Of a DNA stretch of 5,636 bases, positions 1 through 5,614 are shown one piece after another. Within the stretch, counting starts at the first letter, position 1, and each line of letters begins with the position of its first letter. The notes beneath the pieces are model-generated. The model did no database searches, had not been told where the DNA came from, and saw only the letters and a list, made by a program, of their open reading frames with translations. The position numbers were made by a program, and so were the translations under genes. The DNA lies in NCBI GenBank assembly GCA_029779995.1, contig JAKOZM010000355.1:1-5636 (forward strand), read 5' to 3'. Source of the DNA: Actinomycetes bacterium. Its GTDB lineage: Bacteria > Actinomycetota > Actinomycetes > S36-B12 > UBA10799.

Positions 1-3
1 ACC

Positions 4-9
4 TACTGT
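4..9 (+). promoter_or_regulatory. Possible -10 box for the aminotransferase gene
   Basis: TACTGT fits the actinobacterial TANNNT -10 pattern and lies 16 nt before the start codon, which would give a very short leader that still contains the ribosome binding site. The window begins only three bases earlier, so no -35 region can be examined. This is a pattern match only. Confidence 0.25.
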
Positions 10-13
10 CTTT

Positions 14-20
14 GCAGGAG
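14..20 (+). promoter_or_regulatory. Ribosome binding site of the aminotransferase gene
   Basis: GCAGGAG is a good Shine-Dalgarno match, 5 nt before the ATG at 26. It fixes the start of the first gene and is the clearest ribosome binding site in the window. Confidence 0.75.
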
Positions 21-25
21 AACCG

Positions 26-1426
26 ATGACTGACGCCTTCCCGCCCAATGATCCTGCCACCCGGCGCACGATCCCCGCTTCCTCGACGCCTCTCGACGAA
101 GCCCGGGTCGCTGCCCTGATGGAGCGGGAGTGGCAGCGTTTCACCGAGGCCACTCCGGGCTCGGCAGCACATCATGCGCGGGCCAGCGTGCCCATGCCGC
201 TGGGCGTGGCTTCCTCCTTCCAGCATTGGGACCCACACCCCATCGCCATCGAGTCCGCCAAGGGAGCATGGCTCAAGGATGTCGATGGTCGCGACGTTCT
301 GGATCTGTCCATGGGCTTCGGGGCGATGCTGGTCGGCCACCTCAATCCGACGGTCGTCGAGTATGTGACCAAGGCCCTCGACACGGGCACGCTGTTCGTC
401 ACACCGTCGCCGAGCACCACAGACATCGCTGAGCGCTACCAGCGCCGGTTCCAGATCGAGCAGGTGCGCTTCGCCAACTCCGGCACCGAGGCCGACATGT
501 ATGCGGTGAAGGCAGCGCGCGCATTCACGGGCAAGCGGGGCATCGTCAAGATCGAGGGCGGGTATCACGGGGGTTACGACGCGCTGTCCGTGTCGGTCAA
601 GCCGGACATCGCGGAGGCTGGCCCAGAAAACGCCCCGGTGCCCGTGGTGCCCTTCGAGGTCGAGGCCGGCATCGTCCACGTGGTGGCTTACAACGATCTC
701 GAGGGGCTGGACGCCATCCTGAGCGCCCACTCCGACGAGATCGCGGCGGTCGTGATGGAGCCGGTCCTGGAGAACATCGGCATCGTCGTTCCCGACGCCG
801 GCTACCTCGCTGGGGTCCGCGAGGCCTGTGACAAGCACGGCGCCCTGCTGGTCTTCGACGAGGTCAAGACGGGTCTCACCGCTGGCTACGGTGGCGCCTC
901 TGAGCGCCTGGGCGTGAAGCCGGACCTGGTGACCTTGGCCAAGAGCATCGGCGGTGGGCTGCCGTTGGCCGCATTCGGCGGTCGCAAGGACGTCATGGAC
1001 ACGATCACCAGTGGTCGGATGTGGCACTTCGGCACGTACAACGGCAACCCCTTGACGATGGCCGCGGCGGCCGCCGTCGACGACATCTGCACCAGGGAAG
1101 CCCTGCAGCACGCCGAGGACATCAACAATGGTGCCCTCGACGCGCTGGACGAGATCATCGCCCGCTTTGACCTTCCCGCGCAGACCGTCGGTTTCGGTGT
1201 CAAGGGCGCTGTCACGTGGGCCACCACTCCGGTGCGCAACTACCGCGATTACAAGCGCACCGATTTCGGCATCGCTGAGTTGAGTTGGTTGTGGGGCTTG
1301 AACCGGGGAATCCTGACGCCTCCAGGGCTGGATGAGCAGTGGCTGGTGTCGCTGGCTCACACCCAAGAGGACATGGGCCTCGTTCTGGCTGAGTTTGAGG
1401 AGATGGCCGAGGCGCTGCGCGCCTGA
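26..1426 (+). CDS. Class-III PLP-dependent aminotransferase, glutamate-1-semialdehyde aminomutase-like
   Basis: This is a 466-residue cytosolic fold-type I PLP enzyme. Visible class-III landmarks are NSGTEA (151-156, cofactor phosphate region), GGYHG (178-182), E245-P246, FDEV with the ring-nitrogen aspartate D278, the Schiff-base lysine K306 in LAKSIGGGLP, and GTYNGNP (336-342). The C-terminal VRNYRDYKRTD (403-413) and SLAHTQEDM (442-450) match the end of glutamate-1-semialdehyde aminomutase (HemL), so it belongs near that lineage. However, family-typical active-site stretches differ: TLFVTP (122-127) where HemL has a TSFGAP-like stretch, FDEVKTG instead of FDEVMTG, and GTYNGNP instead of GTLSGNP. 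The N-terminus is about 30-40 residues longer than usual. No haem genes are adjacent. I infer a transaminase or aminomutase acting on another small amino acid or amine; the substrate is unknown. The start is set by the strong ribosome binding site. It is probably co-transcribed with the exporter 54 nt downstream. Confidence 0.9.
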   Translation: MTDAFPPNDPATRRTIPASSTPLDEARVAALMEREWQRFTEATPGSAAHHARASVPMPLGVASSFQHWDPHPIAIESAKGAWLKDVDGRDVLDLSMGFGAMLVGHLNPTVVEYVTKALDTGTLFVTPSPSTTDIAERYQRRFQIEQVRFANSGTEADMYAVKAARAFTGKRGIVKIEGGYHGGYDALSVSVKPDIAEAGPENAPVPVVPFEVEAGIVHVVAYNDLEGLDAILSAHSDEIAAVVMEPVLENIGIVVPDAGYLAGVREACDKHGALLVFDEVKTGLTAGYGGASERLGVKPDLVTLAKSIGGGLPLAAFGGRKDVMDTITSGRMWHFGTYNGNPLTMAAAAAVDDICTREALQHAEDINNGALDALDEIIARFDLPAQTVGFGVKGAVTWATTPVRNYRDYKRTDFGIAELSWLWGLNRGILTPPGLDEQWLVSLAHTQEDMGLVLAEFEEMAEALRA

Positions 1427-1467
1427 GGTCCGTGCTGGGCGGTGATCGGCCGGCCGCTGTGAGTGCG

Positions 1468-1473
1468 ACAGGA
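1468..1473 (+). promoter_or_regulatory. Ribosome binding site that decides the exporter start
   Basis: ACAGGA lies 7 nt before the GTG at 1481. The alternative in-frame GTG at 1463 has no purine-rich stretch before it, and its six extra residues are not hydrophobic. The 1481 start is therefore preferred. Confidence 0.5.
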
Positions 1474-1480
1474 TGCCAGG

Positions 1481-2113
1481 GTGGAGTCGCTGAATCTGCC
1501 TGCGTTCGTGCTGACGGTACTGGTCATCGCCGCGACGCCCGGTCCGGCGATCGCACTGCTGCTGCGCCGTGCCGGGTTGCATGGCTTCCGGGCAGCTGTG
1601 CCCACGGTCCTCGGGCTGGAGGCTGGCCTGTTTCTGTGGGCACTGGCCGTCGGCCTGGGTCTTGCCACGCTGGTCACCGCATCGCAGACGGCCTTCCTTG
1701 TGTGGCGCGTTGTGGGTGCACTGTTCCTGATCTACTTGGGTGTCCGAGCCATCCGCAGCGGCTGGCGACTGCGCGGTGGCGTCGAGGTAGACCCACTGGC
1801 CAGCCCTCCCAGCCCAGGGCACACGGCTTTCGGGCAGGGGGTGCTCGTGCAGTTGGCCAACCCCAAGGCGGCGGTGTTTCTCTTCGCGTTCTACCCGCAG
1901 TTCTTGCCCGCTGACGCCCTGACATTCCGCTCCGCGGCGGCGCTGGGTGTCATCCAAGTGATGATCGAACTGCCGTTGTACCTGGCGTTCGCGGCGTTGG
2001 TGGGGCGGGCGAGTGCCTGGTTCTCCCAGACCCGGATCCGTCGGCGACTGGAGTATCTCAGCGGCACGGTGCTGGTGGCGTTGGGCCTGCGGGTTGCCAT
2101 CAGCGACGTCTGA
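1481..2113 (+). CDS. LysE/RhtB-family amino-acid exporter (first copy)
   Basis: This is a 210-residue inner-membrane protein of the LysE/RhtB superfamily, whose known members export amino acids such as lysine, arginine, threonine and homoserine using the proton gradient. The family signature ATPGPA occurs at 18-23 at the end of the first hydrophobic helix. FLIYLGVRAIR (82-92) follows the third hydrophobic segment. FGQGVLVQLANPKAAVFLF (117-135) carries the conserved NPK, followed by PQF (139-141). Five or six hydrophobic segments and the length are normal for the family. I chose GTG 1481 because it has an upstream ACAGGA and gives the typical short N-terminus; GTG 1463 would add six residues. 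It lies 54 nt after the aminotransferase on the same strand with no convincing terminator between, so the exporter may handle that enzyme's substrate or product. Substrate specificity cannot be read from the sequence. Confidence 0.88.
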   Translation: MESLNLPAFVLTVLVIAATPGPAIALLLRRAGLHGFRAAVPTVLGLEAGLFLWALAVGLGLATLVTASQTAFLVWRVVGALFLIYLGVRAIRSGWRLRGGVEVDPLASPPSPGHTAFGQGVLVQLANPKAAVFLFAFYPQFLPADALTFRSAAALGVIQVMIELPLYLAFAALVGRASAWFSQTRIRRRLEYLSGTVLVALGLRVAISDV

Positions 2114-2121
2114 GCTTCAGA
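2109..2121. other. Convergent gene junction with a tiny stem-loop
   Basis: The stop codons of the plus-strand exporter (2111-2113) and the minus-strand DUF554 gene (2119-2117) are separated by three bases. TCTGA-GCT-TCAGA forms a 5-bp stem around them, largely because two inverted TGA codons face each other. It has no T-tract and is too short for an intrinsic terminator. Transcripts from both sides therefore probably run into the opposing gene. Confidence 0.5.
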
Positions 2122-2854
2122 AGGCGGCGATCACGGCCGTGAGGATCGGGGCGACGATCAGCGCGGGCAGCATGTCGCCTACGGGCACGGCCTTGATGTT
2201 GAGCAGGCGCAGCCCCACGCCGAGCAGCAGGACGCCGCCGGTGGCAGTGATCGCAGCGACGAGCGCGGGGGACAGAACTGAACCGAGGATCACCGCGAGC
2301 ACGGTCAGCAGACCCTGCCACACCCCCACGCTCAGGGCGGAGGCCGCTACCCCCCACCCCAGCGATGCAGCGAAGGCAATCGCTGCGAAACCGTCGAGAC
2401 TGGACTTCAGCGCAAGTTCGTCGATGCCCTGCCCCAGGCCATCGGAGAGGGCACCCAATACCGCCAGCGGGCCGATGCAGAAGATCAGGGACGAGTCGAC
2501 GAACCCTTCGACGAACTGAGCGCGATCGGCGCCGCCATCACCGGACAGGCGGGCCTGCAGCCACCCACCGAGTTGTTCGAGGCGGGTCTCGATCTGCAAC
2601 AGGGAACCCGTGATGCCGCCGATCAGTAAGGCCCCGAGGACAACGAGCAACGTGACCCCACTACCCACCGCAGAGACGAACGTATCGTCGCGCAGGGCGA
2701 CCACGTTGAGGCCACCGATCACCAGCGTCACCAGACCAAGCGCATCAGTGACGGTGTCGCGGGTGCGCTGGGGCAGCCGGTGGCCCAGTAGGACGCCAAT
2801 CGTGGCGCCCACGAGGATGGCCGCCACGTTGATGGCGGTTCCCAGTCCGTACAT
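2117..2854 (-). CDS. DUF554 family integral membrane protein
   Basis: This 245-residue membrane protein matches DUF554, the family that includes E. coli YqgA and B. subtilis YdfK; no biochemical function is established for it. The N-terminus MYGLGTAINVAAILVGATIG has the usual G-x-x-x-N-x-x-A and G-x-x-x-G pattern. The central block FVEGFVDSSLIFCIGPLAVL (114-133), K150-SSLDGF and G180-LLT, and the C-terminal GLRLLNIKAVPVGDMLPAL (214-232), follow the family closely. About six or seven hydrophobic segments are visible. The frame stays open upstream to 3040, but that extension is Arg/Pro/Ser-rich and lies inside the neighbouring exporter gene, so it is not credible. The ATG at 2854 overlaps the exporter's TGA by one base (TGATG) with no Shine-Dalgarno site, which points to translation by re-initiation after the exporter. 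A role in small-molecule transport would be inference from neighbourhood only. Confidence 0.88.
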   Translation of the reverse strand: MYGLGTAINVAAILVGATIGVLLGHRLPQRTRDTVTDALGLVTLVIGGLNVVALRDDTFVSAVGSGVTLLVVLGALLIGGITGSLLQIETRLEQLGGWLQARLSGDGGADRAQFVEGFVDSSLIFCIGPLAVLGALSDGLGQGIDELALKSSLDGFAAIAFAASLGWGVAASALSVGVWQGLLTVLAVILGSVLSPALVAAITATGGVLLLGVGLRLLNIKAVPVGDMLPALIVAPILTAVIAAF

Positions 2855-3468
2855 CAGAGTTGAGCTTTGGCCAGTGACAGGCTGAAGATGCCCAGGACAG
2901 TCGCAGTGGCGGCGTCGAGCGCGCGTCGAACTCGACGACGCTGTAGCCAGGCGGCCGCCCGGGCGATCAGGGCAGCGATCACCATGAGATAGATCAAGGC
3001 CAGGACCGCGTGAGTCAGTGCGAGCGGGACGGCTGTCCACGTGAGGCCGTCACCCAGGAAGTGCGGCAATACGGCCAGATAGAAGACCAGCACCTTCGGG
3101 TTGGTGATGTTGGACAGGAAACCTTGCCGGAACCCGGTGGCAGTGCTCGTGGGCACGGTTTCGGTCGAGGAATACTCACCACGCAGGGAACTGCGCGCCG
3201 CTTGTAACGCCAGGAACGCCAGATACGCCACACCAGCCCAGGAGATGGCCCGGAACAGCGGTTGGCTGGCGACGATGATCGCACCGAGTCCGATGACCGC
3301 GAGCACACCCTGTACCGCGCAGGCCACCGAAATGCCAAATGCGGTCGCCCACCCCTGACCCTTGCCGCCGGCCAGCGTGTTGCGCATCGTGATCACAAAG
3401 TCGGCGCCGGGCATGAGCACCACAACAAGGGCGACGGTGACAAACGTGAGGTACGAGGCGAGGGTCAC
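2854..3468 (-). CDS. LysE/RhtB-family amino-acid exporter (second, divergent)
   Basis: This is a 204-residue inner-membrane transporter of the LysE/RhtB superfamily. MPGADF (19-24) follows the first hydrophobic helix. GISVACAVQGVLAVIGLGAI (45-64) and AYLAFLALQAARSSL (81-95) are typical second and third segments. FRQGFLSNITNPKVLVFYLA (113-132) carries the NPK, followed by LPHF. It resembles the RhtB-type branch and differs clearly from the plus-strand exporter, so the two are not a recent duplication. The frame can be extended upstream to a TTG at 3597, but that adds 43 polar residues unlike any LysE N-terminus. The GTG at 3468 gives the canonical start, with a TAGACT hexamer 7 nt before it and no Shine-Dalgarno site, suggesting leaderless translation. 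Its stop overlaps the DUF554 start, so the two proteins are probably made together. The exported substrate is unknown. Confidence 0.88.
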   Translation of the reverse strand: MTLASYLTFVTVALVVVLMPGADFVITMRNTLAGGKGQGWATAFGISVACAVQGVLAVIGLGAIIVASQPLFRAISWAGVAYLAFLALQAARSSLRGEYSSTETVPTSTATGFRQGFLSNITNPKVLVFYLAVLPHFLGDGLTWTAVPLALTHAVLALIYLMVIAALIARAAAWLQRRRVRRALDAATATVLGIFSLSLAKAQL

Positions 3469-3607
3469 GCACGGCAGTCTATGGGCAGCGCCTATGGCCG
3501 AGGCGGCGGCTCTGGCCGGGCTGCCGGTCTCTCGCGGGCATCGGTTCGGCGTGTTGCCGGAATGACGAATGGTTGCGTCTGCGCCGACATCCTGCAATTG
3601 AACCCGC
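3469..3607. other. Intergenic gap between the RDD gene and the second exporter
   Basis: These 139 bases hold the leaderless-type promoter at one end and several GC-rich imperfect inverted repeats, including GGCAGC (3484-3489) pairing with GCTGCC (3530-3535). No run of T follows in the minus-strand direction, so I do not call an intrinsic terminator. No small gene is supported. The open frame crossing it is the polar upstream extension of the exporter frame. Confidence 0.5.
3476..3481 (-). promoter_or_regulatory. Leaderless-type -10 box before the second exporter
   Basis: On the minus strand TAGACT (pattern TANNNT) is followed by seven bases and then the GTG start. This is the spacing expected if transcription begins at the start codon. 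There is no Shine-Dalgarno sequence between, and no good -35 hexamer is visible. If real, the exporter and DUF554 form their own two-gene operon, separate from the upstream RDD gene. Confidence 0.4.
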
Positions 3608-5479
3608 CTACTGGCTGGCCCCGTCGCGTTGCTCGTGGATCGCGTCGCGGACGTGGCGGCGCTGCTGATGCTCTGGGACTTGATAACGCACCTCGGTGTG
3701 GATCAGCATGTCCAGCAGACTTCGTCTCTTGGCATCGAAGACGGAGACTATGCCCGTGAATAGCCAGAAGACCAACAGGATCATCCCGGCCCAGCCTCGC
3801 ACTATGGCCCTGATCAGGCCAGGCCGTCGACCGTCCGCGGTGCACACGCGGATGCCAACGATGCCCATCCCGAGCGATCGGCCCAGAGCCCAGTAGCAGG
3901 TCGCCAGGTACGTTGGAATGACTGCCGCCGCCAGTGCTAGCAGGGTGAGAGTCAGCCATGCCGGCGGCGAGCCGTCGAACAGCGTATCCAGCAGGCCGCC
4001 AATGGTCGAGAAGAGCACGGTGTTGAGGTAGCCCACGACCAGTAGGTCGATGCCCAAGCCGAGCAGGCGGGTGGCCGCGCCCGCGTAGGTGAAATCTCGA
4101 CCCGGCGGTGCAGGCGGTGCCGGAAGGGATCGCCAGATGGCCCGTTGTTGGGCCAGATCGTCGAATGCCAGACGGACAGGCGTCGTCTCCTCTTCGGGCA
4201 TTTCTGCCATCACGAGTTGCAGGCCCGTGTCCGCGCGTGGTCGGGGCGGACGTCGTAGCAACTTTCGTGCCGTCCTGTCCAGCAGGGAGTCCACATCAGC
4301 CAATTTCCCGCGGAAGCCCTCGAGGGTGTCCAAGAACAGGCCCTGACTCTGTTCGCGGATGAGGTCGCGAATACGAGGGTCGTCCACGATGTCGTCCAAG
4401 ATCTGTGGCACGATCTCTTGGCGGATCTTGGGCATGAGCGCGTCGACCAGTTGGGGTGCGATGTCGGTCTCGATGCGGGGCATCAGCGCTTCGAGTAGGT
4501 CGGGTGCCACTTCGTCGCGGATCTTTGGCATGAGTCCGTCGATGAGCTGGGGCGCGACCTGCTCGGTGATTTGCGGCATCAAGGCGTCGATGAGCTGGGG
4601 AGCGATGTCCTGGCTGAGTTTCGGCATGAGCGCGTCGACCAGTTGGGGTGCGATGTCGGTCTCGATGCTTGGCATCAGAGCTTCGAGTAGGTCGGGTGCC
4701 ACTTCGTCGCGGATCTTTGGCATCAGGGCATCGATCAGTTGCGGTGCAACTTCGTCGCGGATCTGCGGCATCAGGGCCGTGATCAATTGCGGTGCCACCT
4801 GGTCGATGATTTGGGGCATCAACGCGTCGATGAGCTGGGGTGCGATCTCCTGGCTGAGTTTCGGCATCAATGCATCGACCAGCTGTGGTGCGATGTCGGT
4901 CTCGATGCTTGGCATCAGAGCTTCAAGCAGGTCCGGTGCCACTTCGTCGCGGATCTGGGGCATCAGCGCCGTGATGAGCGCCGGAGCGATCGACTGCTCC
5001 AGATATGGCGTCAATCCATCCACGATCTGGGGGACCAGTTGCTTCTCGAGATAGGGCTGCAGATCGGTGAGCAGGCGTGGCAGCAGGTCGTCCACGAGTC
5101 GCGGGGTGACTCCTTCGACCACCTCAGGCACGGTCACCGACACCAGGTGGCCGGTCACCCCATCCACCACCTCAGGGATCGTGACCGTTGTGAGATGGTC
5201 GTTGATGCCCGCGAGGACCTCCGGGACGACCTCGCCGGTCAGGTAGGGCGTGATGCCCGCGACGATACGCGGGATCGCCTCCTCGATGAGGTAGGGCTCG
5301 AGTTCCTCGATCACCTGCTGGGCGGTTGCGTTGGTCGCGTCCAGAGCAGCTTCACCGACTGTGTGCCCGACCCGACCGACCGTTGCGTCAAACGCGCTGT
5401 CGGCAGCGTCCCGGGCGCCGCCTGCAGCCCGGCGGACGAGTCCACGCAGTCCCTGGTCGGAATCTGATGGAGGCGCCAT
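3608..5479 (-). CDS. RDD-family membrane protein with a 20-unit 16-residue repeat domain
   Basis: This is a 623-residue protein in four parts. Residues 1-52 are a polar, Ala-rich start without a signal peptide. Residues 53-372 are twenty 16-residue repeats with prolines at unit positions 2 and 10. Residues 373-462 form a linker with REQSQG (373-378), RKLLRRPPRPR (405-415) and a Pro-rich stretch (453-459). Residues 463-600 are an RDD domain with about three membrane segments (roughly 472-493, 508-531 and 558-581). The family's Arg and two Asp are probably R471, D478 and D590, and GRSLGMGIVGIRV (533-545) is typical. RDD proteins are poorly characterised; some are linked to ion or small-molecule transport. 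With no signal peptide the repeat half is probably cytoplasmic. The ATG at 5479 has no Shine-Dalgarno site but has TAACCT six bases upstream, suggesting leaderless expression. RDD membership is secure; the role of the repeats is unknown. Confidence 0.88.
   Translation of the reverse strand: MAPPSDSDQGLRGLVRRAAGGARDAADSAFDATVGRVGHTVGEAALDATNATAQQVIEELEPYLIEEAIPRIVAGITPYLTGEVVPEVLAGINDHLTTVTIPEVVDGVTGHLVSVTVPEVVEGVTPRLVDDLLPRLLTDLQPYLEKQLVPQIVDGLTPYLEQSIAPALITALMPQIRDEVAPDLLEALMPSIETDIAPQLVDALMPKLSQEIAPQLIDALMPQIIDQVAPQLITALMPQIRDEVAPQLIDALMPKIRDEVAPDLLEALMPSIETDIAPQLVDALMPKLSQDIAPQLIDALMPQITEQVAPQLIDGLMPKIRDEVAPDLLEALMPRIETDIAPQLVDALMPKIRQEIVPQILDDIVDDPRIRDLIREQSQGLFLDTLEGFRGKLADVDSLLDRTARKLLRRPPRPRADTGLQLVMAEMPEEETTPVRLAFDDLAQQRAIWRSLPAPPAPPGRDFTYAGAATRLLGLGIDLLVVGYLNTVLFSTIGGLLDTLFDGSPPAWLTLTLLALAAAVIPTYLATCYWALGRSLGMGIVGIRVCTADGRRPGLIRAIVRGWAGMILLVFWLFTGIVSVFDAKRRSLLDMLIHTEVRYQVPEHQQRRHVRDAIHEQRDGASQ
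4431..4531 (-). repeat. Near-identical duplicate segment, copy A (partner 4623-4723)
   Basis: This 101-bp stretch matches 4623-4723, offset by 192 bp (four 48-bp units), with three mismatches by my hand alignment (4477, 4478 and 4487). Runs of 46 and 44 identical bases flank the mismatches. Such identity, including third codon positions, is much higher than between other units and indicates recent duplication or gene conversion inside the array. Confidence 0.85.
4623..4723 (-). repeat. Near-identical duplicate segment, copy B
   Basis: This is the partner of 4431-4531. The same region also resembles sequence 240 bp (five units) further on: 4571-4730 against 4811-4970 is about 89% identical by hand count, with an exact 38-bp match of 4647-4684 to 4887-4924. 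It is therefore the middle member of a three-copy higher-order family. Confidence 0.85.
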
Positions 5480-5485
5480 GTCGGT

Positions 5486-5491
5486 AGGTTA
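5486..5491 (-). promoter_or_regulatory. Leaderless-type -10 box before the RDD gene
   Basis: On the minus strand TAACCT (TANNNT) is followed by six bases and then the ATG at 5479. There is no Shine-Dalgarno site. A -35 hexamer is not clear at the expected distance. The arrangement is the same as before the second exporter, which strengthens both calls slightly. Confidence 0.4.
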
Positions 5492-5600
5492 GGCCCCCGG
5501 CCCCTTTGGAAGCGGGATTCGCGGCAAGGCGAACGCGAGCCTTCCGAAATGTCAAGGCCGGCAATGCCTGATTGGCAACATCCGCGCCATTGGGCAGAAG

Positions 5601-5614
5601 GTGCGATTTCGCAC
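5601..5614. other. Small inverted repeat GTGCGA-TT-TCGCAC
   Basis: There are two perfect 6-bp arms around a two-base centre, about 120 bp upstream of the RDD start and close to the window edge. The two-base centre is too tight for an RNA hairpin loop but fits a dimeric DNA-binding site. It could belong to the RDD promoter or to a gene beyond the right edge. No regulator family is recognised. Confidence 0.35.

Larger units (their letters stand above)
4364..5323 (-). repeat. In-frame tandem array of twenty 48-bp units
   Basis: The array encodes residues 53-372 of the RDD protein. Units begin at residues 53, 69, 85 and so on to 357, with no insertion or loss. The consensus of the inner twelve units (165-356, positions 4412-4987) is A-P-[QD]-L-[IVL]-x-A-L-M-P-x-[IL]-x-x-x-[IV]. 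The first seven units are more diverged, with V/I-P-x-[VIL]-[VL] starts and T-P-Y-L or similar centres. The last unit (357-372) decays into the linker. Each unit is itself two 8-residue halves with proline at the second position. Confidence 0.93.

Noticed and set aside
1427..1480. GGCCGGCC palindrome between the first two genes as a possible terminator
   Set aside because: The palindrome has no loop and no T-tract follows, so there is no reason to split the pair.
1432..1914. Plus-strand 160-codon open frame overlapping the first exporter
   Set aside because: It is an Arg/Gly/Ala-rich out-of-frame shadow of the exporter gene with no domain.
2855..3040. 62-codon upstream extension of the DUF554 frame
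   Set aside because: It lies inside the second exporter gene, is Arg/Pro/Ser-rich, and the ATG at 2854 gives the usual DUF554 N-terminus with a TGATG overlap.
3469..3597. 43-codon extension of the second exporter to a TTG start
   Set aside because: The added residues are polar and unlike LysE N-termini; the GTG at 3468 gives a standard start with a promoter box next to it.
4359..5054. Plus-strand open frame of 231 codons across the repeat array, with its own repeated Ser/Gly-rich protein
   Set aside because: A 48-bp repeat is a multiple of three, so any frame open in one unit stays open through all. The product is a Ser/Trp/Gly/Met repeat opposite a well-supported RDD gene, with no start signal.
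4364..5323. Tandem repeats considered as a CRISPR array
   Set aside because: The units are contiguous, have no variable spacers, and encode a continuous protein repeat in register with the RDD gene.
4739..5467. Plus-strand open frame of 242 codons, His/Arg/Asp-rich, overlapping the repeats and the RDD N-terminus
   Set aside because: It has the same repeat-driven openness, low-complexity composition and no recognisable domain, and it is antisense to a real gene.
5550..5555. TTGACA on the minus strand, a perfect -35 hexamer upstream of the RDD gene
   Set aside because: No acceptable -10 hexamer occurs 16-18 nt downstream, and the distance to the TAACCT box is far too long.
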